The notes under the pieces: generated by a model
What the model saw: the letters and a program-made list of their open reading frames with translations, nothing else
Database searches by the model: none
What the model was told of the DNA's origin: nothing
Made by a program: the position numbers and the translations under genes
In this document: piece by piece, positions 25,014 through 31,624 of the stretch
How positions within the stretch are numbered: position 1 is the stretch's first letter
Layout: the number at the start of each line of letters is the position of its first letter
Assembly: GCA_030595715.1 (NCBI GenBank)
Contig: JAUVCN010000012.1
Coordinates: forward strand, 1 to 38,732
From: Thermoplasmatales archaeon
GTDB taxonomy: Archaea > Thermoplasmatota > Penumbrarchaeia > Penumbrarchaeales > Penumbrarchaeaceae
DNA length: 38,732 nucleotides
Direction: 5' to 3'

Positions 25014-27092
25014 TCAAATATGCTCTTTGATGAAATCAAGTATCGATGTATACCATACATGGGAGTTCGCCGGTTTCAGGACCCAGTGCCCTTCATCGGG
25101 AAAATAGAGGAACTTCGATGGGACCTTCATCACCTGTAATGCTGTGAAAAGGGAGACACCTTCTGATACCGGGCATCTGAAATCCATTTCTCCCTGGATC
25201 ACGAGCATCGGTGTCCTGAAGTTCTGGACATGCATATGAGGAGAATACTTCAAAAAGATATCATGGCCCTCGTGAGGCATTCCTCCATGCTCCCAGATAT
25301 CGAACCAGAGTTCCTCTGTCATATAGGACATGGCCTCTTGATTGAATATGCCGTCATGCGATATCAGTACATTGAACCTGTCACTGTGACCTGCGATCCA
25401 GTTCACCATGAATCCACCGAAACTCGCTCCCGCCGCTGCGATGCGATCCCTGTCAATGAAGTCAAAATTATCCAGAACATGGTCAAGTCCTTTGATCAGG
25501 TCCTCGTAACATCTACCACCCCAGTCCCCACTGATCTGATCGGTGAACTCCTGTCCATAACCGATCGATCCTCTTGGATTGATCTCCACGACAACGTAAC
25601 CGGGGGAGGCGAAAAGTTGTGAGTTCCACCTGTAATGGAAGTGGTCGAAGAATGCCGATTGAGGTCCGCCATGGATGATGAATAATAGAGGATACCTCTT
25701 CGATGGATCGAAATTGGGTGGTTTGAGGAGGAATCCGTTCACCTGATCATTATCACTCCCCGTGTACCAGAATCTCTCAAGAGGGTTCATGTAGATCCCT
25801 TCTTTGAAGATCGATCCGTGATCGGTTATCTTTTCCACATTCTGATCGAATACTACCTCACCTTCCGGACCATTTATCAGATCCGGTATCTTTCCCTTAT
25901 CCAATGACATCAGATGAATATCAGCTGGTCTGGTGGAATCCTCCCTCGTTAGAAGGATGCGTCCATCGGGGTGGAGTCTCAGGTCCTTTTGAAATATACC
26001 TGAGGTATACTGTGTGATGTAGCCGTCTTCGACATCCATTCCATAAAGGGACATGGAACCCCTGTCAGCGGCTGTGAACAGAATGATATCCCCCTTATTG
26101 TTCCAGATGTATTCAGATGGCGATCTGTCGAATTCCTCTGTCGGTACCTTTGTGATCTTTGTTGCCCGATCGTAAAGTTTGATCCTTAGTCTATCCGCTT
26201 CATACATCGGTTTTTCGGCTCCCAGATATGACAGGTATTTCCCGTCCGGGCTGTATCTGGGCTCAAGGTCCACGGCATCATTCATTGATATTCTGACTGG
26301 ATCGTCCACGGGTTCGATGCCATCCAATTCCTGGATGAAAACAGAGTTATTTGTTGAAACTGCAACTACATCATCAGGATTCTTCACATAAGCGATCTCA
26401 TCTCCTTCCGGTGAGAAGACGATATCCTGCGAACCTCCGAGGCTTATTGGTGGAACATCTGCATCACCCGGGGTTACATCCTTCATCTTCTTTGACCCGA
26501 TATCAACTATGAATACATGTGACCTCTTCATATCCCTCCAGTGGTCCCAGTGCCTGTAGAGAAGTGAATCCTCCAACCTGGCAGAGGACTTCTCATTGAT
26601 GAGACCGTAGGTCCTGGCCAGGACAATGGATCCCTTCCCATCTTCGGGGATGTCCTTTACATCCCCATCGAAGTGGGGAGAAACGATCACGAGACGTGAG
26701 AATGCCATTCTCCTGTTATCCGGGGCCCAGATCAACTGGGAGGCCCCTCCATCACCTTCGGTGATCTGATATGCTTCACCTCCTTCTTCGAAAGGAAGGA
26801 CCCATATCTGACCTCCATCTTTCCTGTCCGAAACGAATGATAGTAGCTTTCCATCCGGGCTCCATCTGGGAGACGAATCCTTATGATCTCCCGGTGTCAG
26901 GTCCCTCTCTTCACCGGTATGGAGGTCCAGTAATTTGACGGTAGAACATGTCTTGTTCTCTATGTGGTCATGTTCTGATGAGACGAAGGCAGCGAACCTT
27001 CCCCCCGGATGAATATCTGGTGCTGAAATTCTGTCAACCTTCATCAGGTCTGTAAATTGGATCGGTCTCTTTCCGGTCATGGGTATCGCCAT
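25014..27092 (-). CDS. S9 prolyl-oligopeptidase-family peptidase (acylaminoacyl-peptidase/DPP type)
   Basis: The 692-residue protein has an N-terminal beta-propeller (about 20-410) with repeated SPDGK-type blades (RWSPDGKLLSF, RYSPDGKYLSYL). An alpha/beta-hydrolase domain follows. The catalytic triad is clear: Ser557 in GASFGG, Asp637 in GEMDFRCP and His669 in DEGHW. The IHGGP oxyanion loop (about 473-477) is present. No signal peptide is visible, so it probably trims peptides in the cytosol. The ATG at 27092 is used here; an ATG four codons in (27080) fits a leaderless start better relative to a TTTTAATGG box near 27108-27116. With the M24B and M18 enzymes it suggests active peptide catabolism. 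Confidence 0.92.
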   Translation of the reverse strand: MAIPMTGKRPIQFTDLMKVDRISAPDIHPGGRFAAFVSSEHDHIENKTCSTVKLLDLHTGEERDLTPGDHKDSSPRWSPDGKLLSFVSDRKDGGQIWVLPFEEGGEAYQITEGDGGASQLIWAPDNRRMAFSRLVIVSPHFDGDVKDIPEDGKGSIVLARTYGLINEKSSARLEDSLLYRHWDHWRDMKRSHVFIVDIGSKKMKDVTPGDADVPPISLGGSQDIVFSPEGDEIAYVKNPDDVVAVSTNNSVFIQELDGIEPVDDPVRISMNDAVDLEPRYSPDGKYLSYLGAEKPMYEADRLRIKLYDRATKITKVPTEEFDRSPSEYIWNNKGDIILFTAADRGSMSLYGMDVEDGYITQYTSGIFQKDLRLHPDGRILLTREDSTRPADIHLMSLDKGKIPDLINGPEGEVVFDQNVEKITDHGSIFKEGIYMNPLERFWYTGSDNDQVNGFLLKPPNFDPSKRYPLLFIIHGGPQSAFFDHFHYRWNSQLFASPGYVVVEINPRGSIGYGQEFTDQISGDWGGRCYEDLIKGLDHVLDNFDFIDRDRIAAAGASFGGFMVNWIAGHSDRFNVLISHDGIFNQEAMSYMTEELWFDIWEHGGMPHEGHDIFLKYSPHMHVQNFRTPMLVIQGEMDFRCPVSEGVSLFTALQVMKVPSKFLYFPDEGHWVLKPANSHVWYTSILDFIKEHI

Positions 27093-27275
27093 ACGAGAGC
27101 TGAAAAACCATTAAAAGATTTGGCATTAAATGTTCGAGACCCGATCATCAATGAACAAAGACCCAACGAACCTCTCCTATTCTGAAAATTGAGAATGACA
27201 TGTTGAGAACGAACCATATCCTGTAGAGCGAGAGCACAGAAACACCCGAATCTCGGACGAGTAGGTATTTCTTGG

Positions 27276-27530
27276 ATGTATCCTATCATTCCCATGATGA
27301 CCCCTATGCTCATCCCTGTTGTCCCGGGTGTCCGAAGAGGATCCGACAGGGTAAAGAAGCTTCAAAAGGAAGCGGCAGAGGCAGAAGTTGGATCGGAATC
27401 CCTTCCCAAATCGTTCGAATACTTCTGCCCCGCCTGTCTATATCAGACCAATGAATTTACCGTTCTCTGTCCGAAATGTGGTAAGGAGGGGTTGAAGGAC
27501 TCCGGGAAGGACCGATTCAGAAGAATATGA
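27276..27530 (+). CDS. Small zinc-ribbon protein
   Basis: The 84-residue protein ends in one zinc ribbon: CPAC, 10 residues, CPKCGKEG. A short hydrophobic, proline-rich N-terminus (MYPIIPMMTPMLIPVVPG) precedes a helical Lys/Glu stretch (KKLQKEAAEAE). The N-terminus is too short and proline-broken for a confident membrane helix. Nothing around it tells its function, and the family is not recognised. The zinc ligands support a real gene. The 183-base gap before it holds the S9 peptidase promoter and no other gene. Confidence 0.6.
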   Translation: MYPIIPMMTPMLIPVVPGVRRGSDRVKKLQKEAAEAEVGSESLPKSFEYFCPACLYQTNEFTVLCPKCGKEGLKDSGKDRFRRI

Positions 27531-27700
27531 GGACCAAACAGGGAATCCATGGTCAGAGGAGTACCTTTTGTAATGAACAGTAAAAGGGAGATCTACCAGT
27601 CCTTTAAAGACTACAGAAGAGAAAAGCTACATATCTGATTTCTACCAACCCATCGATAATTGTTAATAAAGTATCCGACAATTTATACAAAGGGAGAGCG
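27531..27700 (+). promoter_or_regulatory. Upstream region of the FG-GAP lipoprotein gene
   Basis: GGGAGAG (27692-27698) is a ribosome-binding site just before ATG 27701. TTAATAAAG near 27663-27671 is a better placed TATA candidate than TTTATACA at 27682-27689, which is too close to the start. The rest is AT-rich with no supported gene. Confidence 0.35.
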
Positions 27701-29278
27701 ATGGAAAATATTAGAGCATCATCAATACTTTTCTGTTCTATGTTAATCTCAATTTTCTTTACCGGGTGCCTCGATGATGGAGTGAATGGTGAGGTGACAT
27801 TAAGAGTGGAGGATCTATTCTACAAGGATTTCAAAGGCGACGATTACTCTCTCAGAGTGCGGATAAATGTCAGCAACGAATATAACAAACATCTGTACCT
27901 AAACACTGAGGATTTCAAGCTTCATACGTATGATAATATGACCATCAATTCAACAGAATTTTCCGGAAAGGGAAATCTTGAAATTGGAAAGAATGGTTCC
28001 TACCTCGTTTCATGGAACGGGATCTCCAAAGAACATATGGCAGAAAGCATATCTTTCAACGCAAGATTGGAAGGTGGATCCGAAGGTGTATCCGAGCGGA
28101 TCCAGCTTGATTTCGAAAAGGTATTCATGAGATACAAACTGTTCAGTGTGAATAATTGTCCGGATGATAGGATCCTTTTCAGGAGGCCAGAGTCCGTCGC
28201 AGTTGGAAATTTCAATGAAGATCCCTTTTTAGATATAGCTGTTGCCAGCTTTGGTGTGTCATCTAATGAGTTTCAATATCCACACCAATATCCATCATAT
28301 TGGGTCGATGATGGACTTTTTATAAATGAACAGGGACCATTGGAGTTGCTCGATCCTTCGAACTCTACAAGGTTGGGAAATGGAACATGCGGAAGGGATG
28401 TAGCAGTTGGGGATATTAACCTCGACGGACTTGATGACCTAGCCATTTGCTACTGGAATTCTAACAACGTGGAGATCTTTCTTCAGAAGGAGAGTTTAAC
28501 TCTGGATGTTGAACCCGATCTTATACTTGAGACATCAAGTCAACCCCACAATTTGACCATTCGGGATATCAACGATGATGGGAGACCGGACATTGCGGTC
28601 ATTGGGGGTCACCCCAGACTCGATGACACCAAAGAAAATATCTCCATCTATCTTCAACGAGAAAATGGTAGTTTTCCCTCAATCCCGGATTCAAATTTCA
28701 TGGGGGAGGAGGGATATTTCGCTTTTCACGATATAATGCACGATGGGAGTCTTGATCTGATCTTCGGATCATCCATCTATTCATTCAACTTGACAGGAGA
28801 GCTTACCGAGAAATTCACATTCAAAACAACAAAAACTGGTCAGATTATGATTACGGATATCGATCGAAATGGATATGAAGATATCATGATCGGTTCCGAC
28901 CTGTTCCTCAGATCCAATGAGGGTCTTTTCAGTGCTCTAACGTCATATGGTTTCCCTGGATATGGAAAGCCGATATCCGTTGACGTAAACGGAGATGGAA
29001 GGCTTGATATCGCTATTGGCAGATCTATTTATTTCCAGGACCTGAATGGATCATTCAGTATGGAAGAGGATAAGATATTAGAATTCGAGGGTATGATCCA
29101 ATGGGTAGAGGACCTGGATGGTGATGGAGTGATGGATATTGTCACGATCTCGGGTGACGATGTTCTGATTTACTTTGGAGACAGGGATATCGATAATGAT
29201 GGATATCTGGATAAATTTGATTGGTTTCCAATGGACCCAAATAGCTGGGACCCAAGAGGGGTAGATCCGATCGGTTAA
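27701..29278 (+). CDS. FG-GAP/VCBS-repeat lipoprotein
   Basis: The 525-residue protein has a lipoprotein signal peptide ending FTGC (Cys23 as lipidation site). A beta-rich N-terminal domain (about 30-145) resembles the ligand-free Ig-like DUF4352 type. At least six FG-GAP/VCBS blades follow at about 167, 233, 287, 384, 427 and 469, each with a calcium-loop pattern such as GDINLDGLDDLA, RDINDDGRPDIA or VNGDGRLDIA. A final DxDNDGYLDxFDWFPMD element, common at the ends of archaeal surface proteins, sits near 495-513. It should form a seven-bladed beta-propeller held at the outer membrane face by a lipid. A binding role is likely; no enzyme motif was seen. By eye the gene is more AT-rich than the genes left of 27 kb. 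Confidence 0.82.
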   Translation: MENIRASSILFCSMLISIFFTGCLDDGVNGEVTLRVEDLFYKDFKGDDYSLRVRINVSNEYNKHLYLNTEDFKLHTYDNMTINSTEFSGKGNLEIGKNGSYLVSWNGISKEHMAESISFNARLEGGSEGVSERIQLDFEKVFMRYKLFSVNNCPDDRILFRRPESVAVGNFNEDPFLDIAVASFGVSSNEFQYPHQYPSYWVDDGLFINEQGPLELLDPSNSTRLGNGTCGRDVAVGDINLDGLDDLAICYWNSNNVEIFLQKESLTLDVEPDLILETSSQPHNLTIRDINDDGRPDIAVIGGHPRLDDTKENISIYLQRENGSFPSIPDSNFMGEEGYFAFHDIMHDGSLDLIFGSSIYSFNLTGELTEKFTFKTTKTGQIMITDIDRNGYEDIMIGSDLFLRSNEGLFSALTSYGFPGYGKPISVDVNGDGRLDIAIGRSIYFQDLNGSFSMEEDKILEFEGMIQWVEDLDGDGVMDIVTISGDDVLIYFGDRDIDNDGYLDKFDWFPMDPNSWDPRGVDPIG

Positions 29279-29292
29279 CACTGTGAGTGTTT

Positions 29293-29324
29293 GAACGATC
29301 GTTTTATATATCGAACATTCGTTC
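29293..29324. promoter_or_regulatory. Promoter and twin operator of the MNT/HEPN operon
   Basis: TTTATATA (29303-29310) is flanked by two GAAC-N4-GTTY inverted repeats at 29293-29304 and 29313-29324, exactly 20 bases apart. The first contains the perfect palindrome AACGATCGTT (29294-29303). Another GAAC half-site follows at 29333-29336, again 20 bases on. This is the layout of an autoregulated toxin-antitoxin promoter. The winged helix of the first gene is the obvious candidate repressor. Confidence 0.5.
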
Positions 29325-29339
29325 TTTATCTTGAACAAA

Positions 29340-29900
29340 ATGAATGGATTCAATATATTCAGGTCCAATGTCCACTGGAAGGTCATCTACTTTCTAACTC
29401 TGCATGGAAATGACCATTTTCTCAATCTATCCGGGTTATCAAAGAAGATCGGAATAAGTAAATCAATGGCATCCAATGCATTGAATGACCTTCTTTCAAT
29501 GGAGATTGTCAAAAATATGAAGATATCTAACTCACACATCTATTCTCTTGGAGAGGGAGCTTTGATAGATCAGATCAAAAAGACGATCGGATTGGATATG
29601 ATCATCAGATCCGGATTGATAGGTTCATTATTGGAGATGGATCCAGACCTGATCTCGATCTATCTTTATGGATCATTTGCAAGGGGAGATTTTGATAGGA
29701 GAAGTGATATCGATATTCTCTTGATATCATCCAGTGGAAGGGTAAAAAACATAGGATCTCTTGATCCGATAGAAGGATTCGATGTCAATATTGAAACTTT
29801 CACCCCGGGGTCCTGGAGTTCAATTAAAAAAGAAAACAAAATATTCTCGTCCAGAGTGATGGAAGATCACGTCACTCTTTACGGGAGTGGATTGATCTGA
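29340..29900 (+). CDS. Winged-helix plus minimal nucleotidyltransferase (MNT) protein, antitoxin-type
   Basis: The protein (186 residues from ATG 29340; a TTG at 29331 is also in frame) has an N-terminal winged-helix domain (about 8-75, with LSKKIGISKSMASNALNDLLSMEIV). The C-terminal half is a polymerase-beta-like nucleotidyltransferase with the GSFARGDFDRRSDIDIL motif, that is GS followed by the D-x-D metal pair. In HEPN/MNT systems the MNT partner neutralises the HEPN RNase, in studied cases by transferring AMP onto it. The HEPN gene follows directly. The fused HTH suggests that this protein also represses the operon. The TATA box at 29303-29310 fits either start. Confidence 0.85.
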   Translation: MNGFNIFRSNVHWKVIYFLTLHGNDHFLNLSGLSKKIGISKSMASNALNDLLSMEIVKNMKISNSHIYSLGEGALIDQIKKTIGLDMIIRSGLIGSLLEMDPDLISIYLYGSFARGDFDRRSDIDILLISSSGRVKNIGSLDPIEGFDVNIETFTPGSWSSIKKENKIFSSRVMEDHVTLYGSGLI

Positions 29901-29956
29901 AATTCAAGGAATGTATTGAGAAAGGCCTTATCAAAAGAACAAGAACAGAACCTGAA

Positions 29957-30328
29957 ATGATCGATAAAGAACTGAAGAATGCAATTCACCATCTTGAGAA
30001 TGCTAAGATATGCATTTCCGATAAGATGTTTGACCTAGCAGTGGTCTCAGCTTATACATCAATGTTCCACTGCGCAAGAAGTCTATTATTCGGTTCTGGA
30101 TACAAGGAGAGAAGTCATGTTTGCTTGATATCTTTCTTGAAGGAAAAATATCCCGAATTGAATGAATTGACGAATTCCATGGATACTTTTCGAGGTGCCA
30201 GGCATACAATGCTGTATGGAATTGATCCAATGGTCTTGAAAGAGGATGCAATAGCAGGTATTGAAAGATCTGCTGATTTCATAGATAGGGTCCGATCCAT
30301 GATCAAACGTCAAGAACACATGGAATGA
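29957..30328 (+). CDS. HEPN-domain protein (putative RNase toxin)
   Basis: From ATG 29957 the protein has 123 residues and forms the HEPN four-helix bundle. Helix 2 is YTSMFHCARSLLFGSGYKERSH and the active-site-like helix carries RGARHTMLYG, the R-x-x-R-H/Y-G variant seen in archaeal HEPN partners of MNT proteins. The family usually has about 20 more N-terminal residues (F-E-C-x-E-K-G-L type). That sequence is present here in the same frame (FKECIEKGLIKRTRTEPE) but without an ATG, GTG or TTG. A CTG at 29897, preceded by GGGAGTGG at 29883-29890 and overlapping the MNT stop, may be the true start. Its 3' end overlaps the ferredoxin gene by 19 bases. Confidence 0.8.
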   Translation: MIDKELKNAIHHLENAKICISDKMFDLAVVSAYTSMFHCARSLLFGSGYKERSHVCLISFLKEKYPELNELTNSMDTFRGARHTMLYGIDPMVLKEDAIAGIERSADFIDRVRSMIKRQEHME

Positions 30329-30570
30329 GCTATCGCATCCTTCGGGCAGGCATTGACACATGCACAGCAGGAGATGCATTTTGTGATGTCAATATTGTCG
30401 GCTTTTCCGTCCTTCAGCACAACTATCTCCATGGGACATGCCTGAGCGCATTCGGAGGAACCTGTGCATTTATCGAGATCAACGCTCCATGTGATATCAT
30501 CATAAGAATAGGTCCGGTCCATTTCAACACCGTTCATGAAATGACATCCGCTATATTTGATATGACCCAT
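30310..30570 (-). CDS. Two-cluster ferredoxin lacking one cysteine of the first cluster
   Basis: The 86-residue protein ends in a bacterial-type 2[4Fe-4S] ferredoxin fold. The second motif is complete (C65-x2-C68-x2-C71-x3-C75-P). The first reads CTGSSECAQACP (C35, S38, C41, C45), with Ser where the second Cys belongs. Loss of that ligand typically gives a 3Fe-4S cluster or a Ser-ligated 4Fe-4S. The roughly 25-residue N-terminal extension (with C9 and H10) is unusual. GAGGGGG lies about 7 bases before the ATG at 30570 and supports this start. It is probably a monocistronic electron carrier; its partner enzymes are not in the window. Confidence 0.85.
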   Translation of the reverse strand: MGHIKYSGCHFMNGVEMDRTYSYDDITWSVDLDKCTGSSECAQACPMEIVVLKDGKADNIDITKCISCCACVNACPKDAIAHSMCS

Positions 30571-30667
30571 AGCAATACCCCCTCATAGATGAAAATATAT
30601 CCATAAATTCCTATTTGGATCGAAAATGTATATTTCCAATATCATCTATATACCACCCGGTGGAGAA

Positions 30668-30802
30668 ATGGGTTGGTTCAGGAGAATAGAGCCCCTCGAG
30701 GAGGAGATCGAGGAGGAGATCATACCAGAAACTTACATTTCCCTGACATCGGGAAAGAAGGTTGTATCCAACCTCGGCGAGATGATAAGTGATACAAAAT
30801 AA
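30668..30802 (+). CDS. Putative 44-residue acidic small protein
   Basis: An ATG at 30668, preceded by GGTGGAG and by a TATA-like CTATATAC around 30645-30652, opens a 44-codon frame. It starts MGWFRRIEPLEEEIEEEI and ends EMISDTK. Its last 14 bases overlap the GTG start of the downstream membrane-protein gene, which would allow translational coupling. I do not recognise the protein. The promoter-like box, the ribosome-binding site and the overlap support it, but its shortness keeps confidence modest. Confidence 0.4.
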   Translation: MGWFRRIEPLEEEIEEEIIPETYISLTSGKKVVSNLGEMISDTK

Positions 30803-31598
30803 AAAAAGGGGATCTGAAAAAAAGGATCACAAGAACAGGCCCTGGGGTCTCGGAGAAAATGAGTTCATATCGAATATGACCTCATTTGCAGCTTTAAAGA
30901 TCGAACAGAGAGCAAGTGCAATGGGTCTCATGGCGTTCTGGATGATATTTGGATCTATTTTTTTCATGACAACTTATCTAGTTGTCATATCTTCAGTTCA
31001 TCCGATCAGAATGATCGTGGCATCCTCCGTGATGGCAATATCAGGCATCATAGCAATAATTTACATCAGGTCGAAGGTAAAGAAGAATGAAAAAAAGGAA
31101 CTGGAAAAATTGGACCCGAAGGATCCGGGAAAGCTAAACTGTGTGGTCTCTCTTCTTGACGATCATATGCTAGTAGAGTTCGATGCGGTATATTCCGTCT
31201 ACGAAAATGAGGTCTATTATGATGAGATCGGGTCCTTTGAACTGAACGGTGCTCAGTATCTGAAGAAAAAAGGGATCAAGATATCCATGCCGGATGCAGG
31301 ATCAAAGGTGAAGATGGCCCCACATCCGGGTCATATCCTTGGAGGTATCTATCCTCTGAGAACCCCTTCGGACCAGCTTGTGGCCATCAGATTGAAGAAT
31401 AGGATCCCGATGAATTGTTTCAGATCCCCCACGGGTTTGATCGCATCAAGAAGCCCTGACAAAAAGGTTTCATCCGATCAGTTGATCATTTCCATAAGAA
31501 ATGAGGATAAAACAAGGTTCAATGATTCATTGATGTATCATATGGAGCACCAACCAGTGAACATTGAAGGGTCCAGAGAAGAAGAATATTGGTATTGA
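30789..31598 (+). CDS. Two-helix membrane protein with C-terminal soluble domain, unknown family
   Basis: From the GTG at 30789 the protein has 269 residues. A hydrophilic N-terminus of about 45 residues is followed by two membrane helices (LMAFWMIFGSIFFMTTYLVV and a second beginning MIVASSVMAISGII). A Lys-rich linker then leads to a beta-rich soluble domain of about 170 residues (strands such as LNCVVSLLDDHMLVEF and VAIRLKNRIPM). That domain faintly recalls PH-like folds, but I cannot assign it. ATG 30876, just before the first helix, is an alternative start. The GTG is favoured by the overlap with the small upstream frame. Function is unknown. Confidence 0.65.
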   Translation: MIQNKKRGSEKKDHKNRPWGLGENEFISNMTSFAALKIEQRASAMGLMAFWMIFGSIFFMTTYLVVISSVHPIRMIVASSVMAISGIIAIIYIRSKVKKNEKKELEKLDPKDPGKLNCVVSLLDDHMLVEFDAVYSVYENEVYYDEIGSFELNGAQYLKKKGIKISMPDAGSKVKMAPHPGHILGGIYPLRTPSDQLVAIRLKNRIPMNCFRSPTGLIASRSPDKKVSSDQLIISIRNEDKTRFNDSLMYHMEHQPVNIEGSREEEYWY

Positions 31599-31624
31599 AA
31601 TTGGATGTGATGGAATTAAAAGGT

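Noticed and set aside
27549-27638. 29-codon frame upstream of the FG-GAP lipoprotein
   Set aside because: No ribosome-binding site or promoter is tied to it, and it is too short to distinguish from chance.
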